NCBI GenBank assembly: GCA_024698845.1
Contig: JAILQR010000003.1
Span: 1-16,261, forward strand
DNA: 16,261 bases
Direction of reading: 5' to 3'
Source of the DNA: Bacilli bacterium
Lineage (GTDB): Bacteria; Bacillota_I; Bacilli_A; RF39; UBA660
Shown: piece by piece, positions 6,910 through 15,086 of the stretch
Layout of the letters: every line of letters starts with the position of its first letter
How positions within the stretch are numbered: position 1 is the stretch's first letter
Notes under the pieces: model-generated
What the model saw: only the letters and a program-made list of their open reading frames with translations
What the model was told of the DNA's origin: nothing
Databases searched by the model: none
Position numbers and translations under genes: made by a program

Positions 6910-9900
6910 CTACTTCCAAGCTGGTCCAACAGTACCAACTAATGTACATACATTATTATTATTTTTACAGTAGTCGCTTAATAAGAATGATTGAATTTTT
7001 TCACGACCATCAAGTGTTGGTTTAACAGTTGCCTTACTATTTTCATCAACTAATTTATCTAAGAATTCACTCTTACATACTTTATAATCATTTGCTTTAG
7101 CTTTAGCTATATCTTCTGCAGTTATAGAAGAATCATTCTTCTTAAGTGCTTCAAGTTCTTCAGAGAAGTTTTTACAATATAATGAATCATTTAAATAATC
7201 ATTAACATTATCATTGTAATTTCTTACCCAAGTTACAACTGCAGGAGTAAATCTAAATGAATACTCAGGAGTTTCATAAATTGATTCACCAGCAGCTTCA
7301 ATAGCTTCAATAGCAGCAGCAGCTTTTTGATTTATTTCAGCATCCCAGTTTTGACCAACTGTTCTACCATCAGCACCTATTTCCATAAGTTCAACTTGAT
7401 GAGATGAGTATAGAAGTCCATGTTCTTCATCATATGCACATCCAAGTGATGAACATTCACTAGGACATTCAGGTCCAGTACAATCATCTTTTGGAATTTC
7501 ACAGAATATTCCTTGTTCAGGATCTTCAATACAGTCAGTTGGACAGTTAGGACAGTTAATTACGTAAGAACATACGTAAGTTCCTTTGAAGTTAGTTAAT
7601 GAATTTGTAATAGCAACTGGTGTAGAAGTTAAGTCTTTATCAACTAAACGACCTAATTTTCCACCATTAGCTTTATCATAGAATTCACCGATATCACTAA
7701 ATTTAATATTGTAGTTATAAACACCTTTACTATCTTTTAGTGATACTGGAATAGATCCAGATGAGATAATCTTATCTGATTCAGGAATTGTTGATTCTAA
7801 TGCGCTTTCAAGGATTGTATATTTATTTAATATATTACCATTTACATCAGTTTCAATAATACCTGTTGAATATTTAGTATAGAATACTGCCTCAGGAGCA
7901 AATACTCCTTCGATAGTAACAGATTTTTTAGCAAAGTGTGCAAGTGGAAGTGTTACATTAGCTGATGAACAAGAATATGTTTCACCATACTTATTACAAA
8001 TTACACCAGTAACTGCATCTGTAACATCATCTACTTTATTTGATGCTTTACCATTAATACATTCATTGTAATTTTGGTTAACATCTTCACCTTTACAATA
8101 CCAAGATTCAGAAGATTTTTTAGAATCTTGTTGTTTGAATTTTAATTCTTTATTTGGAAGCATATCGATATATTCTTCATCATAATCAAATGCTACATCA
8201 GGATTAAAGTCATATTCATCATCCCAACCAGCATTACATGCTTTCATATCTTTAATAATCTTGTTGTATTCATCTAGTGCTGCCATAAATTCTTGATCAT
8301 TAGTTTTAGCACGTCCAGCATCAGATAATTCTTTTAACTTAGCTGATACAGCTGTAATGTCTTCTCTAAATGCTTGAGTATCAATCATATCAGAGTAACA
8401 TGTTTTAGTACCTGTAATATTCATTTGTAGATCGAAATATCTACCACTTATAGCATAACGTCCAGCAGGAAGTTCCATGTTATAATCTTCTTTACAATAA
8501 ATATTACAATATTTGTTATCTGAGAAATTATATTTTTGATCATTAACTTTAATGTCTTTAGTTACTTTGTATTCATGGTTTGTATCATCAGTTTCTTCCA
8601 TAATACATACTTTAATATTTTCTGGTCCAGTAATTGTTGCAGTTTGGTTCTTTTCAAACTCACCTTCAGCAAATTCTTGACAAGTAAATGGAACATTAAC
8701 TTTAGTTGAACAAACATCACAATAATTTTCTTTTAAGTTACACCATTTATCAATTCCAGCTTGATCATTAGCTTTTTTAGCAGCTACACAAGCATCAACT
8801 ACATTGAATTGACCTTCTTCATGGCTCTTACAGCATTGATTAATCCATTCTTTAAATTCGCTTGTATTATTTTTATCAGGAACTTTAGCTTCACAAGTCC
8901 AATCCCAAGTATATGGGAATGAAGCTTCAGTATTATCATCCATTGGTTCAGTTGTACTACCGCTACCAACGAAGAATCTTTGTCTTTGATTGTTAACATC
9001 CATACCATTAACAGTATTGTTAATTGGATATAAGTATGCACCACTTAATTGACCAACAACTTTATATTGTGGATTAACATGGAACATTAATTTAACAGCT
9101 TGGTCTTTACCAACGTTAGCTGAAATTAAAGCTTTTACTTGAATAGTTACATCATCATCTGTTAATAAACTAGATAAATCAGTTTCTTTAGTAAATGTTG
9201 TCCATTCATCACCAGATCCTAAAACATTATATTTCATAGCATCTAGTTGAACATAACCAGTTTCATCAGGGTTAACATCTAAATATACTGGAGATTTAAC
9301 TTCATTAGAAGCAAAACCCTTAAATGTTACAGAGAAATCATATTCTCTTGAAATAGCTCTGTTTGGTTGAATTGAATCAGATAATTGTTCAGATACAGTT
9401 TTAACTTCTCCTTCTGCAACCATTACTTCTTTACCAGTATTTTTACCAGTTAAAGTATTTGCTCCGTAAACGATAGCATCAAGAAGTAAACTTTTAGCTT
9501 CTCTTACTGTTTCATTATCTTCATTTAACTTATAACCATTACCGTCAAATGAATATCCAGTAAATCCAGCTCCTTTAGCAGCATCAGTTTTAACTTTAAC
9601 AATTACATTATATAATTCATCAGCAATGATATCATCGTTATCATTTTGATCACAAGCTCCACCATTACATTGTGGAATAATAGCTTCTAATTCATCATTT
9701 GGTCTTTCAGCAGTCCAAATAAGTCCACTATTAATAAGTGCATATGCAGCACCTTTAGCATTATCATCACTATAAGTAACTCTAAAATCTGCATAATCAG
9801 TTACAGGGATGAATGCACGAAGTGCAGTTACTTTAGCGTAATAATCAGAATTTGAATTGATTATATAAAGGATAGTTGAATCAATTAAGTTAGATCCATC

Positions 9901-10197
9901 TAATACCTTTTCTACAACTAAGTTTTCTTGATTTGAGGCATTAGTTGCTTTTCTAGTAGGGTCTAAACAAATAATGTCATAGTTTTGTCCAGTAGCATTT
10001 TGTGTAGCAGCATGTTTTTTAATTGAATATCCCGCTTTACTACCTTTAAAAGTATAAAAATCATTAGAAGTTTTTTCTCCATTAGCATATCTATGGAAAG
10101 TTTCTCCTACATTAAACGCAAAAACATTATTGCATCCTATAAAGCACGCAATAACTAATGCAAAAGTGAATAATAATAATTTAGCCTTTTTTATCAT
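6910..10197 (-). CDS. Giant cysteine-rich secreted surface protein (1095 aa), candidate pilus adhesin
   Basis: Signal peptide at residues 1-27 (cleavage likely VFA|FNV). Mature protein of about 1070 residues with 33 cysteines by my count and no C-terminal helix or LPXTG motif. Residues about 28-200 resemble a degenerate thioester domain (YDIICLD with C77; TALRAF at 124-129). Residues 260-400 look beta-rich. A Cys-rich middle (about 430-720) follows, then a C-terminal cluster from 876 (NCPNCPTDC, GIFC, PECPSEC) and the end VGPAWK. It is paralogous to the 1063-aa protein over its full length; 31 cysteines correspond and the N- and C-termini align. The start overlaps the 240-aa gene in an ATGA junction, implying coupled translation. 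No enzyme motif was found. Size, cysteine content and operon with a Tad machine point to a surface or pilus-tip ligand-binding protein (inference); retention at the surface must rely on partners such as the 240-aa or 142-aa proteins or the pilus. Confidence 0.68.
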   Translation of the reverse strand: MIKKAKLLLFTFALVIACFIGCNNVFAFNVGETFHRYANGEKTSNDFYTFKGSKAGYSIKKHAATQNATGQNYDIICLDPTRKATNASNQENLVVEKVLDGSNLIDSTILYIINSNSDYYAKVTALRAFIPVTDYADFRVTYSDDNAKGAAYALINSGLIWTAERPNDELEAIIPQCNGGACDQNDNDDIIADELYNVIVKVKTDAAKGAGFTGYSFDGNGYKLNEDNETVREAKSLLLDAIVYGANTLTGKNTGKEVMVAEGEVKTVSEQLSDSIQPNRAISREYDFSVTFKGFASNEVKSPVYLDVNPDETGYVQLDAMKYNVLGSGDEWTTFTKETDLSSLLTDDDVTIQVKALISANVGKDQAVKLMFHVNPQYKVVGQLSGAYLYPINNTVNGMDVNNQRQRFFVGSGSTTEPMDDNTEASFPYTWDWTCEAKVPDKNNTSEFKEWINQCCKSHEEGQFNVVDACVAAKKANDQAGIDKWCNLKENYCDVCSTKVNVPFTCQEFAEGEFEKNQTATITGPENIKVCIMEETDDTNHEYKVTKDIKVNDQKYNFSDNKYCNIYCKEDYNMELPAGRYAISGRYFDLQMNITGTKTCYSDMIDTQAFREDITAVSAKLKELSDAGRAKTNDQEFMAALDEYNKIIKDMKACNAGWDDEYDFNPDVAFDYDEEYIDMLPNKELKFKQQDSKKSSESWYCKGEDVNQNYNECINGKASNKVDDVTDAVTGVICNKYGETYSCSSANVTLPLAHFAKKSVTIEGVFAPEAVFYTKYSTGIIETDVNGNILNKYTILESALESTIPESDKIISSGSIPVSLKDSKGVYNYNIKFSDIGEFYDKANGGKLGRLVDKDLTSTPVAITNSLTNFKGTYVCSYVINCPNCPTDCIEDPEQGIFCEIPKDDCTGPECPSECSSLGCAYDEEHGLLYSSHQVELMEIGADGRTVGQNWDAEINQKAAAAIEAIEAAGESIYETPEYSFRFTPAVVTWVRNYNDNVNDYLNDSLYCKNFSEELEALKKNDSSITAEDIAKAKANDYKVCKSEFLDKLVDENSKATVKPTLDGREKIQSFLLSDYCKNNNNVCTLVGTVGPAWK

Positions 10198-10916
10198 ATT
10201 AATCGACTCCTTCGTTTCTTAATTACCACAGTAGCAGTAACAACCCCTAGAACGATAATAATAGAGCCACCTATTATAAATCCTTTTTTATTCTTACTAA
10301 AGAATCCATTATCACCATCAGAATCCTTTAATTTCTCACTAGAAACCTTTTTATTTCTTTTTTGTACAACTTTTTGATAATCCTCAGCTGTAACATCTTC
10401 TGTAACATATTTTTGACATTCAGGTAAGCTAGTTAGTTCAGCACAAGCACCAATTAAATAGTATTCGTTATATTTTGGAAGTGTTAGATGATCTGTAACG
10501 ATTTCTTCATCTGGACAACTCGTGTTCGAACTAGTATATACCTTATAAGTTAAATTTGCAATACTTGATGTATTTTTAATATCAAATGCTGCAACACCGT
10601 CTACTGCATCCTTTCCATATAATAGTTTTGTGCTATTATCATTTGGATTAGTGATTTTAACATATAGGTTATCAGTAAGATTAACTACTGATACTTTGAA
10701 GTAATCAACTTCAATTTGTGAGCTGTTACCAAAATCAGAGTCATCTGGAAGTGTGTCAGTAATAGTTTCAGTCTTAATTTCGTAATTTAATTTAACTTCT
10801 GCAGCTTCTTGATTAAGCTTTGAAAGTTCACTGTAATTACACTTTGACGCACTAACTGTAGATGTACCAATTAAGGTAGCAAGTAAGCCAGCAAAAACAA
10901 CATTTAATTTTTTCAT
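10194..10916 (-). CDS. Small membrane-anchored exported protein with four cysteines (240 aa)
   Basis: Signal peptide 1-23 (VSA|S), extracellular domain with C26, C134, C158 and C167, a basic linker (about 183-210), one transmembrane helix (about 211-232) and a basic cytoplasmic tail (KKRRSRLI). It is a paralogue of the 217-aa protein: both have C-[ND]-Y after the signal peptide, LY[VI]K[IV], a [TE]LP-x-[YF]NEY motif and four matching cysteines. An open frame runs upstream to 11027, but the ATG at 10916 is chosen because it starts a clear signal peptide, follows AGAGG, and has a consensus promoter 25 bp upstream. The longer start would lie within the terminator and preceding gene. It is the first gene of its unit and overlaps the 1095-aa gene by ATGA. 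Position and topology suggest a membrane receptor or chaperone for the giant secreted partner (inference). No named family recognised. Confidence 0.65.
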   Translation of the reverse strand: MKKLNVVFAGLLATLIGTSTVSASKCNYSELSKLNQEAAEVKLNYEIKTETITDTLPDDSDFGNSSQIEVDYFKVSVVNLTDNLYVKITNPNDNSTKLLYGKDAVDGVAAFDIKNTSSIANLTYKVYTSSNTSCPDEEIVTDHLTLPKYNEYYLIGACAELTSLPECQKYVTEDVTAEDYQKVVQKRNKKVSSEKLKDSDGDNGFFSKNKKGFIIGGSIIIVLGVVTATVVIKKRRSRLI

Positions 10917-10940
10917 AGTATTACACCAACCTCTGCCAAA

Positions 10941-10969
10941 ATTATACACCATATGGTATATATTTTCAA
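10941..10969 (-). promoter_or_regulatory. Sigma-A-type promoter of the 240-aa/1095-aa/machinery operon with a palindrome in the spacer
   Basis: Minus strand TTGAAA (10964-10969), 17-bp spacer, TATAAT (10941-10946). The -10 edge is 25 bp upstream of the 240-aa start. The spacer holds an inverted repeat at 10943-10962 (TATATACCATATGGTGTATA; 9 of 10 pairs match) that also covers part of the -10 box, a typical operator placement. No regulator is identified. Confidence 0.85.
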
Positions 10970-10981
10970 GAAGTAAAGATG

Positions 10982-11013
10982 AAAAAAACAAAGTCATTTC
11001 GACTCTGTTTTTT
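10982..11013 (-). terminator. Rho-independent terminator after the 1063-aa gene
   Basis: Arms 10987-10995 and 11001-11009 pair around a 5-nt loop. On the minus strand AACAGAGTC pairs with GACTTTGTT with one G-U, and the downstream arm ends in seven T. Flanking A/T runs can lengthen the stem. It begins five bases after the stop of the 1063-aa gene and separates it from the promoter at 10941-10969. Confidence 0.8.
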
Positions 11014-11017
11014 ATCA

Positions 11018-14000
11018 TTATTTCCATGCTGGACCAACGCTTATTTCAAGGTTACAAGTACCTTGTTTTTCGCAGTATCCACTGTTTAACCATGATGTTG
11101 TTTCTCTATTAAATACGATACCAGGATTCTTGCCTGTACCATACTTTTTCTTTAAGCCATCTAAGAATGTACTAGTACATATTAAATAATCATGTTTCTT
11201 AGCTTCTTTTTTCTTTTCGGCTTCTGTTAAAGTAGATGAATAATCAACACATGTTAATGAATCATTTAAGTATCCACCTGATTTTAAATTATCTCTATTA
11301 TATTCTTTAATTTCCGAAATCATTGATGGAGTTAAATTAAATACATAAGCAGATGTTTTTCCATAATCAACATCACCAGTATTAACTATTTCAAGAAGTG
11401 TTTCTTTACCCTTTTCAGTTTCAAAGTTATAACCCATTGCACGTTTATTAGGATTTGGATCACTTACTGAAATTTGTCTAGTTGAGAAATTATATCCTTT
11501 TTTATTATCTTTATTTGTTGTTGTAGTTTGATCAAATGCACAGAATGGTTCACATGCAGATGGACAATACTCACCAGTACATGGTGTATCAGTAGTTGTT
11601 GTCTTATCTGGTACATAATTTGGAGTACAGAATATTCCTTGTGCCGGATCTTCAATACAATCAGTTGGACAGTTAGGACAGTTAACTACATAAGAGCAAT
11701 AGTAATTTCCTTCAAATTTAGTATCTTCATTAGCAAGAACAAATGCTTGTTCACTACCTACTAATCTACCTGTTTTTCCAACTTTATCATAATATTCTCC
11801 AATACCATCAAATTTAACATCAAAGACATAAGCTCCTCTAGTCTTATTTAATTGAATTGGTAAATCACCTGAATCAATAACATTATTTGTAATTGTAGTA
11901 ATTTCAGATGATAATAAATCATATTTACTTAAATTACTTTGACCAACTGATTCAATATCTTTAACAATACCTTCTAAGTTCTTAGTTGCAAATAACACAG
12001 GAACTACATAAGTGGTTTGTTTAGTAATAGTTTTCTTTGCGAATCTAGTATTGTGATAATTTCCACTTTGGAACTCAGTTACTGTCGCTGGTAAGTTAGC
12101 TGTATTAGATACGCTAGCATTACCTCCTATACATTCATTATATTTTCTATCAGTATCTACACCATCACATAACCATGGTTCAGACTCAGTTGTTTTAATT
12201 AATTTATTACCTTTTGAGTCAATAGCTGGAACTAGTTTTAATCTACCATTTTCTTTATATTTACTATTAGCAGATTTAATATAGTTTTCGTCATAATCTA
12301 GTGTTATCTTATGAGAATCAAAATCAATATCATTAGTCCAGCCTGCATTAGCACAGAACTTATATTGTTGATAAGCTTTCTCATTATCAACAGCTGGATT
12401 ATTTAAATCAGCTACAAATTGTTCATAATTGATTTTATTTGTATAACAAGTTTTAGTTCCAGATACATCAATTGAAAGTCCAAAACTTCTACCTGCATTT
12501 TCCCATTTACCTGTTGGAAGTCCTATAACATAATCTTCCTTACAGAATACTTGGCAATAAGGATTATCCTTAGCAGCTTGTTCCCTTTTATATTCATATG
12601 TATTAAAGTTTTCATCATAATAATCAAGAACACATATTTGAATATCTTCAGGATCTTTTACAATTGCATCTGTTGGATTAGCACATTGCATTAAATGTCC
12701 ATCAGAGAATTCTGTACAAGCTTTAGGAACGCTTACTGTACCATTACAGTAATCACAATGTTCTTCTTTAACTTTACAAGCTCTAGATCCAGCTCCACTT
12801 TTCTTACAATCATCTATAACGCTGTAAGCTTTAGAACTTGATGGTCTACAACAAGTTTTTAAGAATGTTTTAAATTTTTGTGTATCATTTTTATCAATTT
12901 CTTGAGATAAACAATCAGGTTCCCAAGTATAACTAAATGTATGAACTACATCATCAGGTGCAGGTTGTGATACATCACCATCTGCTACCATGAATCTTTG
13001 ATATACACTTGTATAATCAGTTTCATTAGGATATAAGATAGCTCCTGATAAATCACCTTTTACCATATATTGTGGATCTACACTAAATGTAACTGAATAA
13101 GCTTCAGATGAAGTTGCATTTGTAGATACTAAAGCTTTAACTTCAATAATTACATCATCAGAATCAATTATAGATGCAAAATCAGTAGCACTAGTAAATT
13201 CTTTCCATTCTTCTCCACTATTTAATTTTCTATATAAAGATTTATCAAGTGTTATCTTTCCAGTTGTATCAGGGTTAAGTGATAACTTAACGTATGATTT
13301 TTCTTCACTTGAAGCAAAACCTTTAAAAGATACTGAAAAATCTATTTCTTTTTGTTGAAGTTTACTTGGATCTCTGTATGCATCAAGAACTTCAGATACT
13401 TCATTAGTTACTTTTTGATTTAATATAGTAGTCTCTTTACCAGACTTATTTCCATTTTTTACTTGTGCAGCGTAATGAACTGCTTCATGTATAAGTGTTC
13501 TTGCATTTCTATTTACTTCAATATCACTATTTAATCTATAAAAATCACCAGAAAATTGGAATTTTTCACCGCGAGTAGTATTATGAGAACTATTTGAATT
13601 TAGTTGTGCAACACCATTTCTTGCAAGGATATGATCATATAACTCATCAGCAATAATATCACCAGCAGAACCTGGAGTTGTATCACAGTTATTTTCAACG
13701 CATCTATCTCTAAATAATGCATGAATATCATCATTAGATGCTTCGGCTACCCAATATAATCCACTATTAATTTGTGCATATATTGGAGTAAAGTCAGCAT
13801 TTAAAGTAACGTTAAAGTTTGCATGTTCTGTTAAAGGTAAGAACGCTCTAACAGCAGTAAGTCTTGTTTCATAAGAATAATTTGATGCACTCATTATGTA
13901 AAGGAATGCTGCATCAACAGGATTATTATTATTAAGTTCAGCTTTAACAATTAAGTTACTATTTGCTCTTTTCCAACCATCAATACAAAATAAATCGTAT

Positions 14001-14209
14001 GTTGCACCAGTTGAATTTCTTACACCAGTTTGTTTATGTATTTCACCAGTATAATATTGAGTACTTCCATTTATAGTTCTTTCAATATAATTTTCTATGT
14101 ACTGACTTTGTGAAGCGTTTTTATTAAATGTTTCATTAATATTAAATGCAAATGCTTTAGGTGCTATTGCAAGAAAAGTAAATAAACCAATAAATATTTT
14201 CTTTTTCAT
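11018..14209 (-). CDS. Giant cysteine-rich secreted surface protein (1063 aa), paralogue of the 1095-aa protein
   Basis: Signal peptide 1-21 (AFA|FNI). Mature protein with 32 cysteines by my count, 31 of which correspond to those of the 1095-aa paralogue. Same order of regions: degenerate thioester-like N-terminus (YDLFCID with C75; TAVRAF 118-123; YAQINSGLYW about 144-153), beta-rich region (about 285-395), Cys-rich middle (about 420-700), a C-terminal Cys cluster from 838 (NCPNCPTDC, CTGEYCPSAC) containing a TTTTDTPC spacer absent from the paralogue, and the end VGPAWK. There is no sorting signal or C-terminal helix. The ATG at 14209 is two bases past the stop of the 284-aa gene, with its AGGTG site inside that gene, so translation is coupled. 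A terminator follows. It is a likely secreted pilus-associated or adhesive protein (inference). Divergence from the 1095-aa form is much greater than between the adjoining 142/284-aa proteins, as expected for an exposed, selected surface protein. Confidence 0.68.
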   Translation of the reverse strand: MKKKIFIGLFTFLAIAPKAFAFNINETFNKNASQSQYIENYIERTINGSTQYYTGEIHKQTGVRNSTGATYDLFCIDGWKRANSNLIVKAELNNNNPVDAAFLYIMSASNYSYETRLTAVRAFLPLTEHANFNVTLNADFTPIYAQINSGLYWVAEASNDDIHALFRDRCVENNCDTTPGSAGDIIADELYDHILARNGVAQLNSNSSHNTTRGEKFQFSGDFYRLNSDIEVNRNARTLIHEAVHYAAQVKNGNKSGKETTILNQKVTNEVSEVLDAYRDPSKLQQKEIDFSVSFKGFASSEEKSYVKLSLNPDTTGKITLDKSLYRKLNSGEEWKEFTSATDFASIIDSDDVIIEVKALVSTNATSSEAYSVTFSVDPQYMVKGDLSGAILYPNETDYTSVYQRFMVADGDVSQPAPDDVVHTFSYTWEPDCLSQEIDKNDTQKFKTFLKTCCRPSSSKAYSVIDDCKKSGAGSRACKVKEEHCDYCNGTVSVPKACTEFSDGHLMQCANPTDAIVKDPEDIQICVLDYYDENFNTYEYKREQAAKDNPYCQVFCKEDYVIGLPTGKWENAGRSFGLSIDVSGTKTCYTNKINYEQFVADLNNPAVDNEKAYQQYKFCANAGWTNDIDFDSHKITLDYDENYIKSANSKYKENGRLKLVPAIDSKGNKLIKTTESEPWLCDGVDTDRKYNECIGGNASVSNTANLPATVTEFQSGNYHNTRFAKKTITKQTTYVVPVLFATKNLEGIVKDIESVGQSNLSKYDLLSSEITTITNNVIDSGDLPIQLNKTRGAYVFDVKFDGIGEYYDKVGKTGRLVGSEQAFVLANEDTKFEGNYYCSYVVNCPNCPTDCIEDPAQGIFCTPNYVPDKTTTTDTPCTGEYCPSACEPFCAFDQTTTTNKDNKKGYNFSTRQISVSDPNPNKRAMGYNFETEKGKETLLEIVNTGDVDYGKTSAYVFNLTPSMISEIKEYNRDNLKSGGYLNDSLTCVDYSSTLTEAEKKKEAKKHDYLICTSTFLDGLKKKYGTGKNPGIVFNRETTSWLNSGYCEKQGTCNLEISVGPAWK

Positions 14210-14211
14210 TC

Positions 14212-15066
14212 TTAAGCACCTGCCCTTACATAATTCTTAATAGGAGTAACAACTGCTGTATAGTTTGTATTAGCAGATATAGTTGCTTCATCACCTTCTT
14301 GGAAAACAGTACCATTAGGTGCTCTCCAACCAACAGCTTGATATCCTGCCTTAGTAATTATTTTAGGAAATAATATATGACAAGATTTATCTTCTTGGTT
14401 AGTAAACTTACCACAAGTAAATGATGGGAATGAAACATCTTTAACTTTATCTTTATCTGAATCAGATACTATAAAATTAGCATTAAATGAAACACATGAT
14501 GCATCCCCTGATGATGTATTAGCTGTTGTAGTGCCTGTATCATAGTTAGTTGAATATCCAGGAGTTACAGTAGTTGTAGAACCTGGTTTTCTTCTAGAAG
14601 TTCCACCACTTGATTCTTCTAATGATGCTGTTGTATTAGTTCCAGCACTTTCATAAGAATTTGTTACATCCATTTCAAGAATTTCATCTATTCTATTTAC
14701 AATATCAAATGTTGAAGTATCACCAAATATATTAAATGAAGATGATTGAGATTTAACTTCTACAGATACTTTTGGAGGTGCTTCATATATTTCAGAGAAA
14801 CTAATAGTATATGTTGTTGCAAGATCTGCTGTTTCAGCAAATCTTCTAACAAAACTTTCTACAAATTTTTCTTTAATAATTCTTACTTCACCATATTCTC
14901 TATAGTAACCATAATCAACTGCATCAATCATAGCAGCTTCAGTTATTTCTTTTACAAGATAATAATCTTGTGTATTACTTGATGTAATATTTTGAATTAA
15001 TAACATAATTACTATTACAAATATACCAAGAAGTGTAAGCCAGTAGCCCCAGTATGATTCCTTCAT
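14212..15066 (-). CDS. TadE-like pilus subunit with C-terminal InlB-type B-repeat-like domain (284 aa)
   Basis: Residues 1-132 are about 80% identical to the 142-aa protein (MKESYWGYW start, helix at about 9-26, helical then beta segments). After a Ser/Thr/Gly-rich linker (about 135-188, GTSRRKPGSTTT) comes a C-terminal domain (about 190-284) with three cysteines (C191, C218, C229). Its second half reads like an InlB B-repeat/Listeria-Bacteroides repeat: FPKIITKAGYQAVGWRAPNG then GDEATISANTNYTAV, matching the known F-P-x(n)-GY-x-x-GW ... Y-x-A pattern. That family is a small beta-grasp module common on Gram-positive surface proteins. A minor pilin fused to an extracellular interaction module could display it at the pilus tip or base (inference). 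The start follows GGGAGG, 20 bp after the 217-aa gene; the 1063-aa gene follows with a two-base gap. Confidence 0.62.
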   Translation of the reverse strand: MKESYWGYWLTLLGIFVIVIMLLIQNITSSNTQDYYLVKEITEAAMIDAVDYGYYREYGEVRIIKEKFVESFVRRFAETADLATTYTISFSEIYEAPPKVSVEVKSQSSSFNIFGDTSTFDIVNRIDEILEMDVTNSYESAGTNTTASLEESSGGTSRRKPGSTTTVTPGYSTNYDTGTTTANTSSGDASCVSFNANFIVSDSDKDKVKDVSFPSFTCGKFTNQEDKSCHILFPKIITKAGYQAVGWRAPNGTVFQEGDEATISANTNYTAVVTPIKNYVRAGA

Positions 15067-15086
15067 ATTTTAAAACCTCCCTTATT

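Larger units (their letters stand above)
6466..10916 (-). repeat. Duplicated three-gene surface module, copy B (240 aa, 1095 aa, 142 aa)
   Basis: Copy B comprises a small anchored protein, a giant Cys-rich protein and a short TadE-like protein, each the paralogue of a gene in copy A. Gene order differs: in B the TadE-like gene follows the giant gene, in A it precedes it. It is cotranscribed with the pilus machine. The similarity is seen at protein level and is too diverged to act as a DNA repeat. Confidence 0.75.

Noticed and set aside
8799..9044. Minus-strand 81-codon frame inside the 1095-aa gene (and a similar one at 11464-11655)
   Set aside because: Out of frame inside a conserved gene whose paralogue aligns across the same stretch; no start signals.
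10194..10196. Mollicute genetic code (TGA as Trp)
   Set aside because: TGA ends the 240-aa gene at an ATGA junction and Trp is written TGG throughout, so the standard bacterial code applies.
10917..11027. Upstream extension of the 240-aa gene to 11027 (277-aa reading)
   Set aside because: It would start inside the preceding gene and terminator, lacks a ribosome site, and would place 37 residues before an evident signal peptide. The promoter at 10941-10969 and the ATG at 10916 explain the gene better.
6910..14209. Sortase-type (LPXTG) pilus or wall-anchored adhesins
   Set aside because: No LPXTG-like motif, no C-terminal hydrophobic anchor on the giants and no sortase gene in the window.
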